Position numbers and translations under genes: made by a program. DNA of 13,277 bases from Planctomycetes bacterium RBG_13_46_10 (GTDB lineage Bacteria; Planctomycetota; Phycisphaerae; Sedimentisphaerales; Anaerobacaceae): assembly GCA_001824645.1 (NCBI GenBank), contig MHYD01000044.1, positions 23,730 through 37,006 of the forward strand, read 5' to 3'. Position 1 is the first letter of the stretch; the number at the start of each line of letters is the position of its first letter. The notes under the pieces were generated by a model. That model was not told where the DNA came from. It searched no databases and saw only the letters and a program-made list of their open reading frames with translations. Positions 5,659 to 12,861 of this stretch are shown piece after piece.

Positions 5659-7192
5659 GATTACAGATAATAAAACATACAAGGTATTACTTGTCGAAGA
5701 TGATAAGCTCGACCAAATGGCTTTTGAGCGGCTGGTTAAAGAGCAGGAGCTGGCATACGATTACAGGATAGCCGGCTCTTATGCACAGGCCAAAAGCATT
5801 TTGGATTCCGAAAAATTCGACGTTGTAATTACCGACTATTCTCTCGGTGATGGCACTGCATTTGATGTTTTTAATTTGCTCGGAGATATGCCTGTCATTT
5901 GTGCTACCGGTGCGGGGGACCAGGAAACGGCTGTTAAAGCTATGAAAGCCGGTGCCTATGACTACATGATTAAGGACTTCGCACATAATTACCTGAAAGT
6001 CCTGCCTCAGGTTGTTGAAAAAGCCATCAACCACAAAAAGACAAAAGATGCTCTGAAAGAATATCATGACAACCTCGAAACTTTGGTAAAGCAGCGAACC
6101 GAGCAGCTCGCGGAGGAAAAAGAGCTTCTGGCAGTGACTCTTTCCAGTATGTCGGATGGGGTCATCGCAGTAGATGCACAGAAACGTATTATTTTGTTTA
6201 ATAAAGTGGCGGAAGACCTCACCGGATGGAGTTTTAATGATGCCCAGACAAAAACAGTCGACGATGTCCTCCGCATTATCGACGATAAAACCAAAAAGGT
6301 TGTTCAAAGCCCTTTCGACAAAGTACTTGATTCAGGCGGTACGGAAAGCGGCACCGATCGTGATGTTCTTATAGCAAAAGACGGCAGCAGGTATCCTGTT
6401 TACGCTACTGCAGCGCCTATTCGCAAAGAAGATGGGGCTATTATTGGCGTGGTTATGGTGCTGCGCGATGTCGCTCGTGAGCGCGAGATTGACCGCATGA
6501 AAACAGATTTTGTTTCATCTGTTTCACATGAATTACGAACTCCGTTGACTTCCATAAAGGCTTATACCGCCACGATACTGCGTGACCCCAATATGCCTGA
6601 ACAGGTAAGAAACGAATTTTTAACCATTGTTAATGAAGAATCGGATATGCTGAAAAATCTGATTGAGGGTCTTTTGGAAATATCGCGGATCGAATCCGGA
6701 GCTGTAAAATTTTCACGTGAACCGATGGATATCACTACCGTCATAGAACAGGTTTTGGCGGGGTTACAGCACTTTGCAGACAAAACAAATATCCACTTAA
6801 AAACAGATATTGGCGATGAACTTGGCCAGCTTCAGGGCGATGAAGGCAAGATTCAATCTATGATTATGAATCTTGTAAATAATGCAATTAAATTTACACA
6901 GGAAAATGGCGAGGTTTCTATTTCTGTCAGACGTGAGGGGAATGAGCTTGTCATTATTGTCGGCGATAATGGTATGGGCATACCCAAAGAAGCTCTTCCC
7001 AGGATATTCGACCGATTTTATCGGGTAATTCAATCGGGTAAGGGTATCCCTGGAACGGGATTAGGTCTTGCGATTGTCAAGGATATCGTAAATATGCACG
7101 CCGGAAGAATTGAAGTCCAGAGCGAAATCGGACAAGGCACCACATTTACCGTCTTTTTACCCTTGAATACTCAAGCCGCATTATATCTCTAA
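5636..7192 (+). CDS. REC-PAS-histidine kinase (receiver-headed soluble kinase)
   Basis: This 518-residue protein has no membrane segment and is probably cytosolic. An N-terminal receiver (about 15-130) has E21-D22-D23, phosphoacceptor D67 (VITDYSLGDG) and K113, but K113 is followed by Asp (MIKDF) instead of the usual Pro. A coiled coil (about 135-166) leads to a PAS domain (about 167-283). The kinase core follows with H298 (SHELRTPL), the N box (MNLVNNAIKF, 411-420), G1 (DNGMGIP, 444-450), an F box (IFDRFYRV) and G2 (GTGLGLAIVK, 473-482). The start is GTG 5636, with GGAG at 5627-5630 five bases upstream; an in-frame TAA rules out anything earlier. Phosphorylation of the receiver by the upstream kinase could control this kinase, but no output regulator for it lies in the window. 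Confidence 0.92.
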   Translation: MSCQLGDKITDNKTYKVLLVEDDKLDQMAFERLVKEQELAYDYRIAGSYAQAKSILDSEKFDVVITDYSLGDGTAFDVFNLLGDMPVICATGAGDQETAVKAMKAGAYDYMIKDFAHNYLKVLPQVVEKAINHKKTKDALKEYHDNLETLVKQRTEQLAEEKELLAVTLSSMSDGVIAVDAQKRIILFNKVAEDLTGWSFNDAQTKTVDDVLRIIDDKTKKVVQSPFDKVLDSGGTESGTDRDVLIAKDGSRYPVYATAAPIRKEDGAIIGVVMVLRDVAREREIDRMKTDFVSSVSHELRTPLTSIKAYTATILRDPNMPEQVRNEFLTIVNEESDMLKNLIEGLLEISRIESGAVKFSREPMDITTVIEQVLAGLQHFADKTNIHLKTDIGDELGQLQGDEGKIQSMIMNLVNNAIKFTQENGEVSISVRREGNELVIIVGDNGMGIPKEALPRIFDRFYRVIQSGKGIPGTGLGLAIVKDIVNMHAGRIEVQSEIGQGTTFTVFLPLNTQAALYL

Positions 7193-7197
7193 GACAC

Positions 7198-7245
7198 AAT
7201 AGCCGGGGGATGCAATTCTTCATGACCTAAAGGTAAAAGGCTATT
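7198..7245. terminator. weak dyad between convergent genes
   Basis: AATAGCC (7198-7204) and GGCTATT (7239-7245) form a 7-base inverted repeat with a 34-base loop between the kinase stop (7192) and the permease stop (7244). A smaller ACCT-AA-AGGT dyad lies inside. There is no G+C-rich stem followed directly by a T-run on either strand, so a terminator role is only suggested by position. Confidence 0.2.
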
Positions 7246-8734
7246 ATTCAGTTGAGACTTTTTCTATTATATTCGGTTGTTCATGCTTCTGGTCAGGCAG
7301 GACCTGTCTGTGCATCTGGCGCTGTTTGACAGTAGGCATATAGGGCGATAAAAGTGCAATTCCACCCCAGGCTATAAGGCATGAAAGGATTCCGACAATC
7401 AGCCCGACTTTGAGCCATTCGATAAAATGGATGTGTGTTCGATAACGTTTTTCGAGCATACCCAGCGCCACAATGTTTGCTGTAGAGCCTATCATTGTAA
7501 TATTCCCTCCGAGACATGTTCCCTGCAGCAAAGCCCACAGTAAGGGTGTCTGTTGAAGTTTCTCGACGACCGGCATGAAGGCTGCGACAAAGACAATATT
7601 GTCCACGAAAGCCGAGCCGATTGCAGAAGAGCCGATGACTATCGGCGTCAGGATAGAAAGCCGATTGCCGAAAGCCTGCTGAAAAGAATCCGCAATTCTT
7701 TGGGTTACTCGGGTTTCTTCAAGGGTGCCCGCCACTGCAAAGAGCATCATAAAGAATAAGAGGGTCCACCACTCAACATCTGCCTCAATATAGTGCCGTG
7801 ACCTCTCATGACGCCAGAGCATCAGAAGACCTGCTATAACCAATGGAGCTACTATCAGGACGGTGTTTGGCGCCAAACCCAGCTTCGTCTCAAGATGGTG
7901 ATGCAGAGCAATAAACAATATCATGCCCAGCAAAACCGCCAGTCCTCTTTTGTACGGTACCTGAACAAGTGGGCCTAATCCCAGTCCCACTTCCCTGCGG
8001 GCTTCCAGTCGTTGTGACAAAAGAGCGATGTCGCGCCTGAACCACCACATGAGAAGGACAAGTGAAATCGACAGTGTTACCAGCATAATCGGAAACGACC
8101 AGTGCAAAAAATCCATAAAGCTAAGAGGGGGCGTTGCGTTCTGCCCGATTAGAATTCCGACGGGATTGCCGAGCATCGTTCCGCTTGAGCCGATATTTGT
8201 GCCCATAACCGCGATGATGATAAATGGGACCGGGCGTACCTTTAGTGTGTCACAAACCTGAAATATCAGTGTAGCAACGAATACAATAGAGGTGACCTCA
8301 TCCACCGCACAGGCCATAAAAGCGCCAAGAAATACAATAATGATTACAAACTTTGGGCCTGTTATCCCCTTGAGAGCTATGACCTGCTGGATTATCCAGG
8401 TAAATAAACCCAGCTCTTTAAGAACGCCGACCGTCACCATCATGCCGACCAGGAAAAGTATCACATCCAGCTTGCATTCTCGGATGAAGGTAGGAAGCGT
8501 AAGCACGTTGGCCCCCATCAGGGCGCCTATGCCGACAAAGGCGATAGCCAGACGAAGCTTCCAGAATAGAAGCGTCGCCATTATTATCATAATGAAGATT
8601 GAGCACGAGATAATCTGCTGCCTGTCCAGCCCGAATGAATACCCGAGCAGCCCGACAAGGCCGCTGACGCCGAGCAGAATGCCCACTCGTCCGGCTGTGT
8701 AAATCGTCTCCTTTTTTATATAAGGCAAGGCCAT
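7244..8734 (-). CDS. ion-transporter-superfamily permease (NhaD/ArsB/SLC13-like)
   Basis: This is a 496-residue polytopic inner-membrane carrier with roughly ten to twelve hydrophobic helices. It shows the internal two-fold repeat of the ion transporter superfamily. The first copy has AVDEVTSIVFVATL (143-156) and GTNIGSSGTMLGNPVG (178-193). The second has AFVDNIVFVAAFMPVV (375-390) and LGGNITMIGSTANIV (408-422). These re-entrant segments normally line the substrate and sodium or proton site. Na+/H+ antiport (NhaD-like), arsenite efflux or anion uptake are all possible, and the sequence alone does not decide. Its C-terminal tail (about 468-496) is polar. The ATG at 8734 has GGGAG (8741-8745) six bases upstream, inside the end of the preceding gene, and only 3 bases separate the two genes. 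The partner gene suggests that transport is regulated. Confidence 0.88.
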   Translation of the reverse strand: MALPYIKKETIYTAGRVGILLGVSGLVGLLGYSFGLDRQQIISCSIFIMIIMATLLFWKLRLAIAFVGIGALMGANVLTLPTFIRECKLDVILFLVGMMVTVGVLKELGLFTWIIQQVIALKGITGPKFVIIIVFLGAFMACAVDEVTSIVFVATLIFQVCDTLKVRPVPFIIIAVMGTNIGSSGTMLGNPVGILIGQNATPPLSFMDFLHWSFPIMLVTLSISLVLLMWWFRRDIALLSQRLEARREVGLGLGPLVQVPYKRGLAVLLGMILFIALHHHLETKLGLAPNTVLIVAPLVIAGLLMLWRHERSRHYIEADVEWWTLLFFMMLFAVAGTLEETRVTQRIADSFQQAFGNRLSILTPIVIGSSAIGSAFVDNIVFVAAFMPVVEKLQQTPLLWALLQGTCLGGNITMIGSTANIVALGMLEKRYRTHIHFIEWLKVGLIVGILSCLIAWGGIALLSPYMPTVKQRQMHRQVLPDQKHEQPNIIEKVSTE

Positions 8735-8737
8735 CGC

Positions 8738-9667
8738 CTACTCCCGCAGAATCTTATTAAGTAATTTCTCCAGTGATACCACTCCCATAAACTTTTTGCC
8801 CCGCACCACATAAGCTCGGTTGGCCTTCTGTCGTGTAATTTCCTTTGCGACCTGAATTGCAGGCGCACTGTCCTCAACCACGGCATAATCGCCTGTCATT
8901 ATCTCTGTCAGCCAGGTCTTGCTTTCTTTTCGAAGGATTTCCGCAAAAGGCTCGAAGTTCATAATTGGCGTCAGGTCTTCCATCCAGAGGATATAATCCG
9001 GCAGGCACACCCGCAGCAGCTCGTACGTGGTCACGACACCGATGAGCTCGCCGTCTTTATCAACGACTGGTAACTCATTGAGCCTATAGTGTACGAACAA
9101 ATCAATCGCCCGTTCGAGCGTGTCATGTTCCTGCAACTGTGCCTCGCTCGGTTCCATTACATCACGAGCGCATAAATGGTCCGGCAGAACGAGACCTCCC
9201 TGTTTGAAAAAACTCCAGATTTTTTCAGGTGTAGGCAAATTAGCCACGATGTCTGCAGTTGTAGGGTCTTTGCAAATATTGGCTAAAGAGCTAATCGCCT
9301 GAAGATATGCGCCGGGAGCATCTTTCGGAGCCAGTGTTAGGATAATAAGCTTAACAGGTTTATCGGGTTGGTTTTTGTCATAGACAATGCCGTTTTTGGA
9401 TGTCGCCATACCCACAATTATTTGTTTGATAGCTTCCAGCCGGGCGTGAGGCATCGCTATGCCGGGTGCAACGATTGTGGCCATTTCATTTTCCCGTTGC
9501 AGTACTGCTAAGTACGCCTCATCAACGTTTCCAATGCCTCGCTGATAGGCCAGCAGCTCGAGCAGGTCCTTTAATAGTGTATCACGGTCGGTCTGGTCGG
9601 TTTGGCAAATAACCTCGGTTGGCCTGAAAAGCGAAGAGAACTGGATATGGTTATTCTTTGTAGCCAT
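8738..9667 (-). CDS. PTS EIIA (PtsN/fructose-type) domain fused to a CBS pair
   Basis: This is a 309-residue soluble protein. Residues about 10-155 form an EIIA domain of the fructose/nitrogen PTS class, with the phosphorylatable histidine H74 in APGIAMPHAR (67-76). Residues about 167-222 and 254-307 are two CBS motifs (DVMEPSEAQLQ...LPVVDKDGELIGVVT and EIMTGDYAVV...AYVVRGKKFMGVVS), which usually bind adenine nucleotides. No EIIB, EIIC, HPr or EI gene is nearby, so a sugar-transport role is unlikely. The gene abuts a permease by 3 bases, so the natural inference is a regulator that senses phosphorylation state and adenylate levels to control the carrier. The ATG at 9667 has only a weak upstream AGAG. 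A promoter and hairpins lie in its leader. Confidence 0.9.
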   Translation of the reverse strand: MATKNNHIQFSSLFRPTEVICQTDQTDRDTLLKDLLELLAYQRGIGNVDEAYLAVLQRENEMATIVAPGIAMPHARLEAIKQIIVGMATSKNGIVYDKNQPDKPVKLIILTLAPKDAPGAYLQAISSLANICKDPTTADIVANLPTPEKIWSFFKQGGLVLPDHLCARDVMEPSEAQLQEHDTLERAIDLFVHYRLNELPVVDKDGELIGVVTTYELLRVCLPDYILWMEDLTPIMNFEPFAEILRKESKTWLTEIMTGDYAVVEDSAPAIQVAKEITRQKANRAYVVRGKKFMGVVSLEKLLNKILRE

Positions 9668-9715
9668 AGTCTGCTCTAAAATGCCGTTTGAAGCAGCGCT
9701 TCTAAATCGGCCATA

Positions 9716-9755
9716 GCTGAATCTGATAAATCAGGTTTCAGCATTTATGAAATGC
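9716..9755 (-). promoter_or_regulatory. two adjacent hairpins in the leader of the EIIA-CBS gene
   Basis: The first dyad pairs GCTGAA (9716-9721) plus CTGAT (9723-9727) with ATCAG (9730-9734) plus TTCAGC (9737-9742), with small bulges and a two-base loop. The second pairs GCATTT (9741-9746) with AAATGC (9750-9755) across a three-base loop. They share two bases, so the full helices compete. Both lie downstream of the predicted promoter and 50-90 bases upstream of the ATG. No T-run follows. A protein-binding operator or an RNA control element is possible. Confidence 0.4.
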
Positions 9756-9783
9756 CCTGTTAACAGAATAGGTAAAAAAAGTG

Positions 9784-9812
9784 ATTAACTCTAAAACATT
9801 TTATTCTGTCAA
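9784..9812 (-). promoter_or_regulatory. sigma70-like promoter for the EIIA-CBS/permease unit
   Basis: On the minus strand a perfect TTGACA (9807-9812), a 17-base spacer and GTTAAT (9784-9789, four of six consensus) precede the EIIA-CBS gene. The transcript would start near 9777 and carry a leader of about 110 bases containing the hairpins at 9716-9755. Confidence 0.5.
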
Positions 9813-9887
9813 GTCAAAAGTCATAGAATAAACAGATTTTTGGTTCATGCGGATATTACTGGGAAATTTTCTATTTTTATTCCATAG

Positions 9888-9916
9888 TTGCAAACATATC
9901 CGCTTATTAGTACAAT
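9888..9916 (+). promoter_or_regulatory. sigma70-like promoter for the M16 peptidase operon
   Basis: TTGCAA (9888-9893), a spacer of exactly 17 bases and TACAAT (9911-9916, five of six consensus) lie just upstream of ATG 9955. Transcription would begin near 9923, giving a leader of about 32 bases. This placement argues against the longer reading frame that starts at 9847. Confidence 0.5.
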
Positions 9917-9954
9917 CCCGCACTGCTTATAGAGACTGCTCAAGAGAAGTGATA

Positions 9955-11193
9955 ATGGGCGAACATTTAGACAAACATACATTAAAAAATGGGATGATTA
10001 TACTTGGTGAACCGATGGAAGCCGTCAAGTCGGTGGCGTTTAATTTTATGCTGCCGGCCGGAGCTGCCGTACTTGCCGAAGGTTTTTGCGGAGCAGGAAA
10101 CGTAATTGCTGACTGGATTTTCAGAGGCGCAGGTAATAAAAACAGCAGACAACTTAACGATGCCCTCGATGGACTCGGTATTCATCGCGCTGAGTCAATC
10201 GGCAGCTCTCATATAACCATCGGTGCAGTTTTAGAATCTGATAATTTGGCGCAGGCATTAGATTTATACGCCGATATAATACAAAAGCCGCGCCTGGAAA
10301 AAGACCAGTTTGAATTAGCCAAGCAATTGGCAATCGAGGAAGTGCACGCTTTAGATGATGAACCTCGACATAAGGTCATGCTTAAGCTGCGGGAGCAGTT
10401 CTACCCACATCCGTTAGGACGCAGCACCTTTGGTAATCTCGATGAATTGAAGAATTTGACTGCTGAGAAAACACAAGAGATTGTAAAGAACAATTTTAAT
10501 CTTTCACAGACAATTTTTTCAGTCGCTGGTAAGTATGACTTTAATGCAGTTTGCAGGCAGATGGAGGAAAAATTCGAAACCCGAAATTCGAAATTCGAAA
10601 TTCCGACTCCGCCGGCATTTGGTCCCGGGGAGAGCGCATATGGACATATCGATGAAGACTGTGCACAGGTGCATATAGGGATAATGACCGGCACTGTTAC
10701 ACCGGCCAGCAATGATTATTATAATATGAGAATGGCCGTATCTGTTCTTTCAGGCGGGATGAGCGCAAGATTATTTACAGAAGTAAGAGAGAAAAGGGGC
10801 TTGTGTTATGCAATCGGCGCACGATATCACGGCCTAAAAGATGCTGCGGGTATAATGTGTTATGCTGGCACAACACCGGATAAGGCCCAGGAAACGCTTG
10901 ATTGTGTTATAAGCGAATTTAACAGGCTGGGCGAAGGAATCGGCGAAGAGGAAATCGAAAGGGCTAAAGTCGGTTTGAAGAGCGTTTTAATTCTGCAGAG
11001 TGAATCATCCAGCAGCAGGGCAGGTTCAATTGGATATGATTACTATATGCTGGGCAGAGTGCGCAGCCTGGATGAAATCAATGATAAGATAGAATCAACG
11101 TTCGTTGATTCTGTTCTGGACTTTTTGCGTAAAAATAAATTTAAAGATTTTACAGTCGTAACAATCGGCCCGAAGGAATTGACAACCAGGTGA
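9955..11193 (+). CDS. M16 peptidase-like protein lacking the zinc motif (non-catalytic partner)
   Basis: This 412-residue insulinase-family protein has the two M16 halves (about 1-205 and 220-412). Where the zinc motif HxxEH should be, it reads NVIAD (49-53), so it should not bind zinc. It keeps the C-terminal segment FTEVREKRGLCYA (274-286) with the Arg/Tyr residues that help shape the substrate site. Known heterodimeric bacterial M16B enzymes divide these features between two subunits, and the next gene supplies the zinc site. I chose ATG 9955 over the in-frame ATG at 9847 for three reasons: the upstream promoter, an N-terminus that aligns with the neighbour, and a length equal to it. The linker at 207-216 is encoded by a heptamer tandem repeat. 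The stop overlaps the next start (GTGA). Confidence 0.9.
   Translation: MGEHLDKHTLKNGMIILGEPMEAVKSVAFNFMLPAGAAVLAEGFCGAGNVIADWIFRGAGNKNSRQLNDALDGLGIHRAESIGSSHITIGAVLESDNLAQALDLYADIIQKPRLEKDQFELAKQLAIEEVHALDDEPRHKVMLKLREQFYPHPLGRSTFGNLDELKNLTAEKTQEIVKNNFNLSQTIFSVAGKYDFNAVCRQMEEKFETRNSKFEIPTPPAFGPGESAYGHIDEDCAQVHIGIMTGTVTPASNDYYNMRMAVSVLSGGMSARLFTEVREKRGLCYAIGARYHGLKDAAGIMCYAGTTPDKAQETLDCVISEFNRLGEGIGEEEIERAKVGLKSVLILQSESSSSRAGSIGYDYYMLGRVRSLDEINDKIESTFVDSVLDFLRKNKFKDFTVVTIGPKELTTR
10571..10606. repeat. heptamer tandem repeat inside the M16 linker
   Basis: Four seven-base units of the form AATTCGA (10571-10577, 10585-10591, 10592-10598, with one variant AACCCGA at 10578-10584) are followed by a degenerate copy ending at 10606. 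Read in frame they give FETRNSKFEI. From memory, similar AATTCGAA-type arrays and RNSKFEI-like peptides are scattered through some planctomycete and candidate-phylum genomes. Here the array lies between the two peptidase half-domains, where an insertion is tolerated. Confidence 0.75.
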
Positions 11194-12428
11194 CAGAAAG
11201 CATGGAATTTAAGGAAAAAAGATTAGCAAACGGCCTGGATTTAATTGGGGAGGTCAATGAATCCGCTAAATCGGCTGCGGTTGGTTTTTTCGTCAGGACA
11301 GGCTCTCGGGATGAAACTGAGCAGATAAACGGAGCATCTCATTTCTTGGAGCACATGCTTTTCAAAGGTACCGAAAGGCTGGATGCGTTTGAAGTAAATA
11401 AAGCCTTCGATGGAACAGGGGCGCAGTTCAATGCCTTTACAAGCGAGGAAAATACTGTTTATTACGCGGCAGTTCTGCCGGAGTATGTTATAGAGGTCAC
11501 AAAACTATGGATAGAGCTGATGAGGCCGGCTCTTAGGGAGGAAGACTTCGGCATTGAAAAGAATGTGATTAAAGAAGAAATTGCAATGTACAAGGACACG
11601 CCGAGCTTCGATGTTATGGATAGATGCAGAACCCTGCACTTCGGCAGCCACCCCTGTGGTAACAGTGTCCTCGGCAGCGAGAAAAGCATAGACGGCCTGA
11701 CGGTTGAACAGATGCGGGATTATTTTGCCAGGCGTTATGTGCCGGCCAATATAATGTTCGCATGTGCGGGTAATCTCGACTGGGACCAAATATGTTCGAC
11801 TTTGGAAGAAGCCTGTCTGAAATGGCAAGGCTGCGTCACCGGCAGAAAATTGGAGCACTTCCAAGGCAGCAAAAAGAAGGAAAGAATTGAAAGATCGAAT
11901 CTCGTCTGCGAGCATATATGCCTGATAAGCCCATGCGTGTCATTTCAGGATAACGCAAGATTTGCTGCTTCGCTTCTGTCGATTATCATTGGGGACAGTG
12001 TCGGTTCGAGGTTCTTTTGGGAATTAGTTGATAAGGCGATAGCGGAAGCAGCCACGATGCAGTACAGCCCGATGGACGGCACGGGTGTGATGTACAGCTA
12101 TATCAGGTGCAGCAGCAAAAATGTCTCTAAAGTGTTCGATATTGTCGGGGACATCTTTCATAGTTTGTCAGCCGAGGGTATAACACAGGAAGAATTACAA
12201 AAGGCAAAAAATAAAGTTTTAAGCGCGTTGGTAATCAAAAATGAGCTGCCGATGGGCAGGCTGGTTGACCTGGGTTTTAACTGGATTTATTTGAAGGAGT
12301 ATCGTACTATTGAGGATGACATCGAGGCTGTTAAAGCGGTTAATATTGATGAGGTTAATTCACTGATTAAGCAATTTAAACCAGGTGATTTTACACAATT
12401 TACAATAGGACCTGCGAGTAATGGATAA
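11190..12428 (+). CDS. M16 zinc peptidase, catalytic subunit
   Basis: This 412-residue insulinase-family (M16B) metallopeptidase has the inverted zinc motif HFLEH at 51-55, with E54 as catalytic base. The downstream glutamate ligand is in VIKEEIAMY (E129/E130). The C-terminal half reads GSRFFWELVDKAIAEAAT where the RGLxY segment would be, so it lacks the Arg/Tyr part that the upstream partner keeps. The two proteins therefore look complementary, as in known active/inactive heterodimers such as Thermus TTHA1264/TTHA1265. It would degrade or process peptides. No signal peptide is visible, so it is probably cytosolic. The GTG at 11190 overlaps the upstream stop by 4 bases. An ATG at 11202 behind AGGTGA (11188-11193) is an equally credible start and would give 408 residues. 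Confidence 0.93.
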   Translation: MTESMEFKEKRLANGLDLIGEVNESAKSAAVGFFVRTGSRDETEQINGASHFLEHMLFKGTERLDAFEVNKAFDGTGAQFNAFTSEENTVYYAAVLPEYVIEVTKLWIELMRPALREEDFGIEKNVIKEEIAMYKDTPSFDVMDRCRTLHFGSHPCGNSVLGSEKSIDGLTVEQMRDYFARRYVPANIMFACAGNLDWDQICSTLEEACLKWQGCVTGRKLEHFQGSKKKERIERSNLVCEHICLISPCVSFQDNARFAASLLSIIIGDSVGSRFFWELVDKAIAEAATMQYSPMDGTGVMYSYIRCSSKNVSKVFDIVGDIFHSLSAEGITQEELQKAKNKVLSALVIKNELPMGRLVDLGFNWIYLKEYRTIEDDIEAVKAVNIDEVNSLIKQFKPGDFTQFTIGPASNG

Positions 12429-12843
12429 GACCGATATTAATAAAAAAAATGATAATAATATCCTTCGTGCAGGCGATATAATCCCGCCGTATAAGCGGGA
12501 CAATCCGAGCGAAATTGAGCCGCCAGAGCTTGAAATACCAGGATTCAATTTGGCCGAGAAGATTATGGCTGAGCAAAGAAAGGTCGTCGCTGTAAAGAGA
12601 AAAGCTCCCAGCCACAAATCGATACTCGATACCGGATACTCGATACCTGTTGAGAATCGAGAATTAAGAAAAGCCTGCCCCGAGCGGAGCCGAGGGGAGC
12701 ATCGAGAAGCCGAATCAGTCAGACATGCTGTTATGCCACCGACTACGCTGTTATTCAATCAGCAAGAAATCATAGCCCGGATTGTAGCAAGGGACATTGC
12801 ACAAATGTGTCAGTACCGCATGACTTACCCCGCTTCGCCATAG
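12421..12843 (+). CDS. small hypothetical protein with a repeat-derived middle
   Basis: This 140-residue protein has no recognised domain. Its ATG overlaps the end of the M16 gene by 8 bases, so it is probably in the same operon and translationally coupled. The N-terminal part (1-63) is charged, with GDIIPPYKR (18-26) and an amphipathic FNLAEKIMAEQRK (42-54). The C-terminal QQEIIARIVARDIAQMCQ (114-131) looks like an ordered helix. Residues about 66-98 come from short repeats: a 13-base direct repeat (ILDTGYSI), a GAATCGAGAAT-type stretch (ENRELR) and an imperfect palindrome (ACPERSRGEHREAES). The last ten residues also overlap a palindrome-like stretch. The likely history is an ancestral protein of about 100 residues that took in repeats without losing frame. 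A non-functional frame is also possible. Confidence 0.6.
   Translation: MDKTDINKKNDNNILRAGDIIPPYKRDNPSEIEPPELEIPGFNLAEKIMAEQRKVVAVKRKAPSHKSILDTGYSIPVENRELRKACPERSRGEHREAESVRHAVMPPTTLLFNQQEIIARIVARDIAQMCQYRMTYPASP
12621..12647. repeat. 13-base direct repeat
   Basis: GATACTCGATACC occurs at 12621-12633 and again, identically, at 12635-12647, with one base between. In frame it contributes to SILDTGYSIP of the hypothetical protein. It resembles short dispersed intergenic repeats, but only this copy is visible in the window. Confidence 0.8.
12678..12697. repeat. imperfect G+C-rich palindrome (PERSRG-type dispersed repeat)
   Basis: A 20-base imperfect palindrome starts with CCCCGAG and ends with CGAGGGG. 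In frame it is part of ACPERSRGE. From memory, this peptide, and SPRLRSGQA on the other strand, are signatures of a short palindromic repeat found in many copies in several bacterial lineages. It is much more G+C-rich than the flanking sequence. Confidence 0.65.
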
Positions 12844-12858
12844 CTACGCGGCGGCGAG
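12834..12858. repeat. dyad between the convergent hypothetical and azoreductase genes
   Basis: TTCGCC (12834-12839) can pair with GGCGAG (12853-12858) across a 13-base loop that contains TAGCTA. It covers the stop codon of the hypothetical gene. No T-run follows on either strand. It may be another dispersed palindrome or a weak shared transcription end. Confidence 0.3.
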
Positions 12859-12861
12859 TGC

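Noticed and set aside
9847..9954. 36-codon N-terminal extension of the first M16 gene
   Set aside because: A promoter-like pair (9888-9916) lies inside it, the extension has no ribosome binding site, and the start at 9955 gives the same length and N-terminal alignment as the neighbouring M16 protein. The hydrophobic MRILLGNFLFLF stretch looks like a signal peptide but is probably chance.
12621..12697. CRISPR array or insertion sequence end
   Set aside because: The direct repeat has only two copies with a one-base spacer, and there are no cas or transposase genes.
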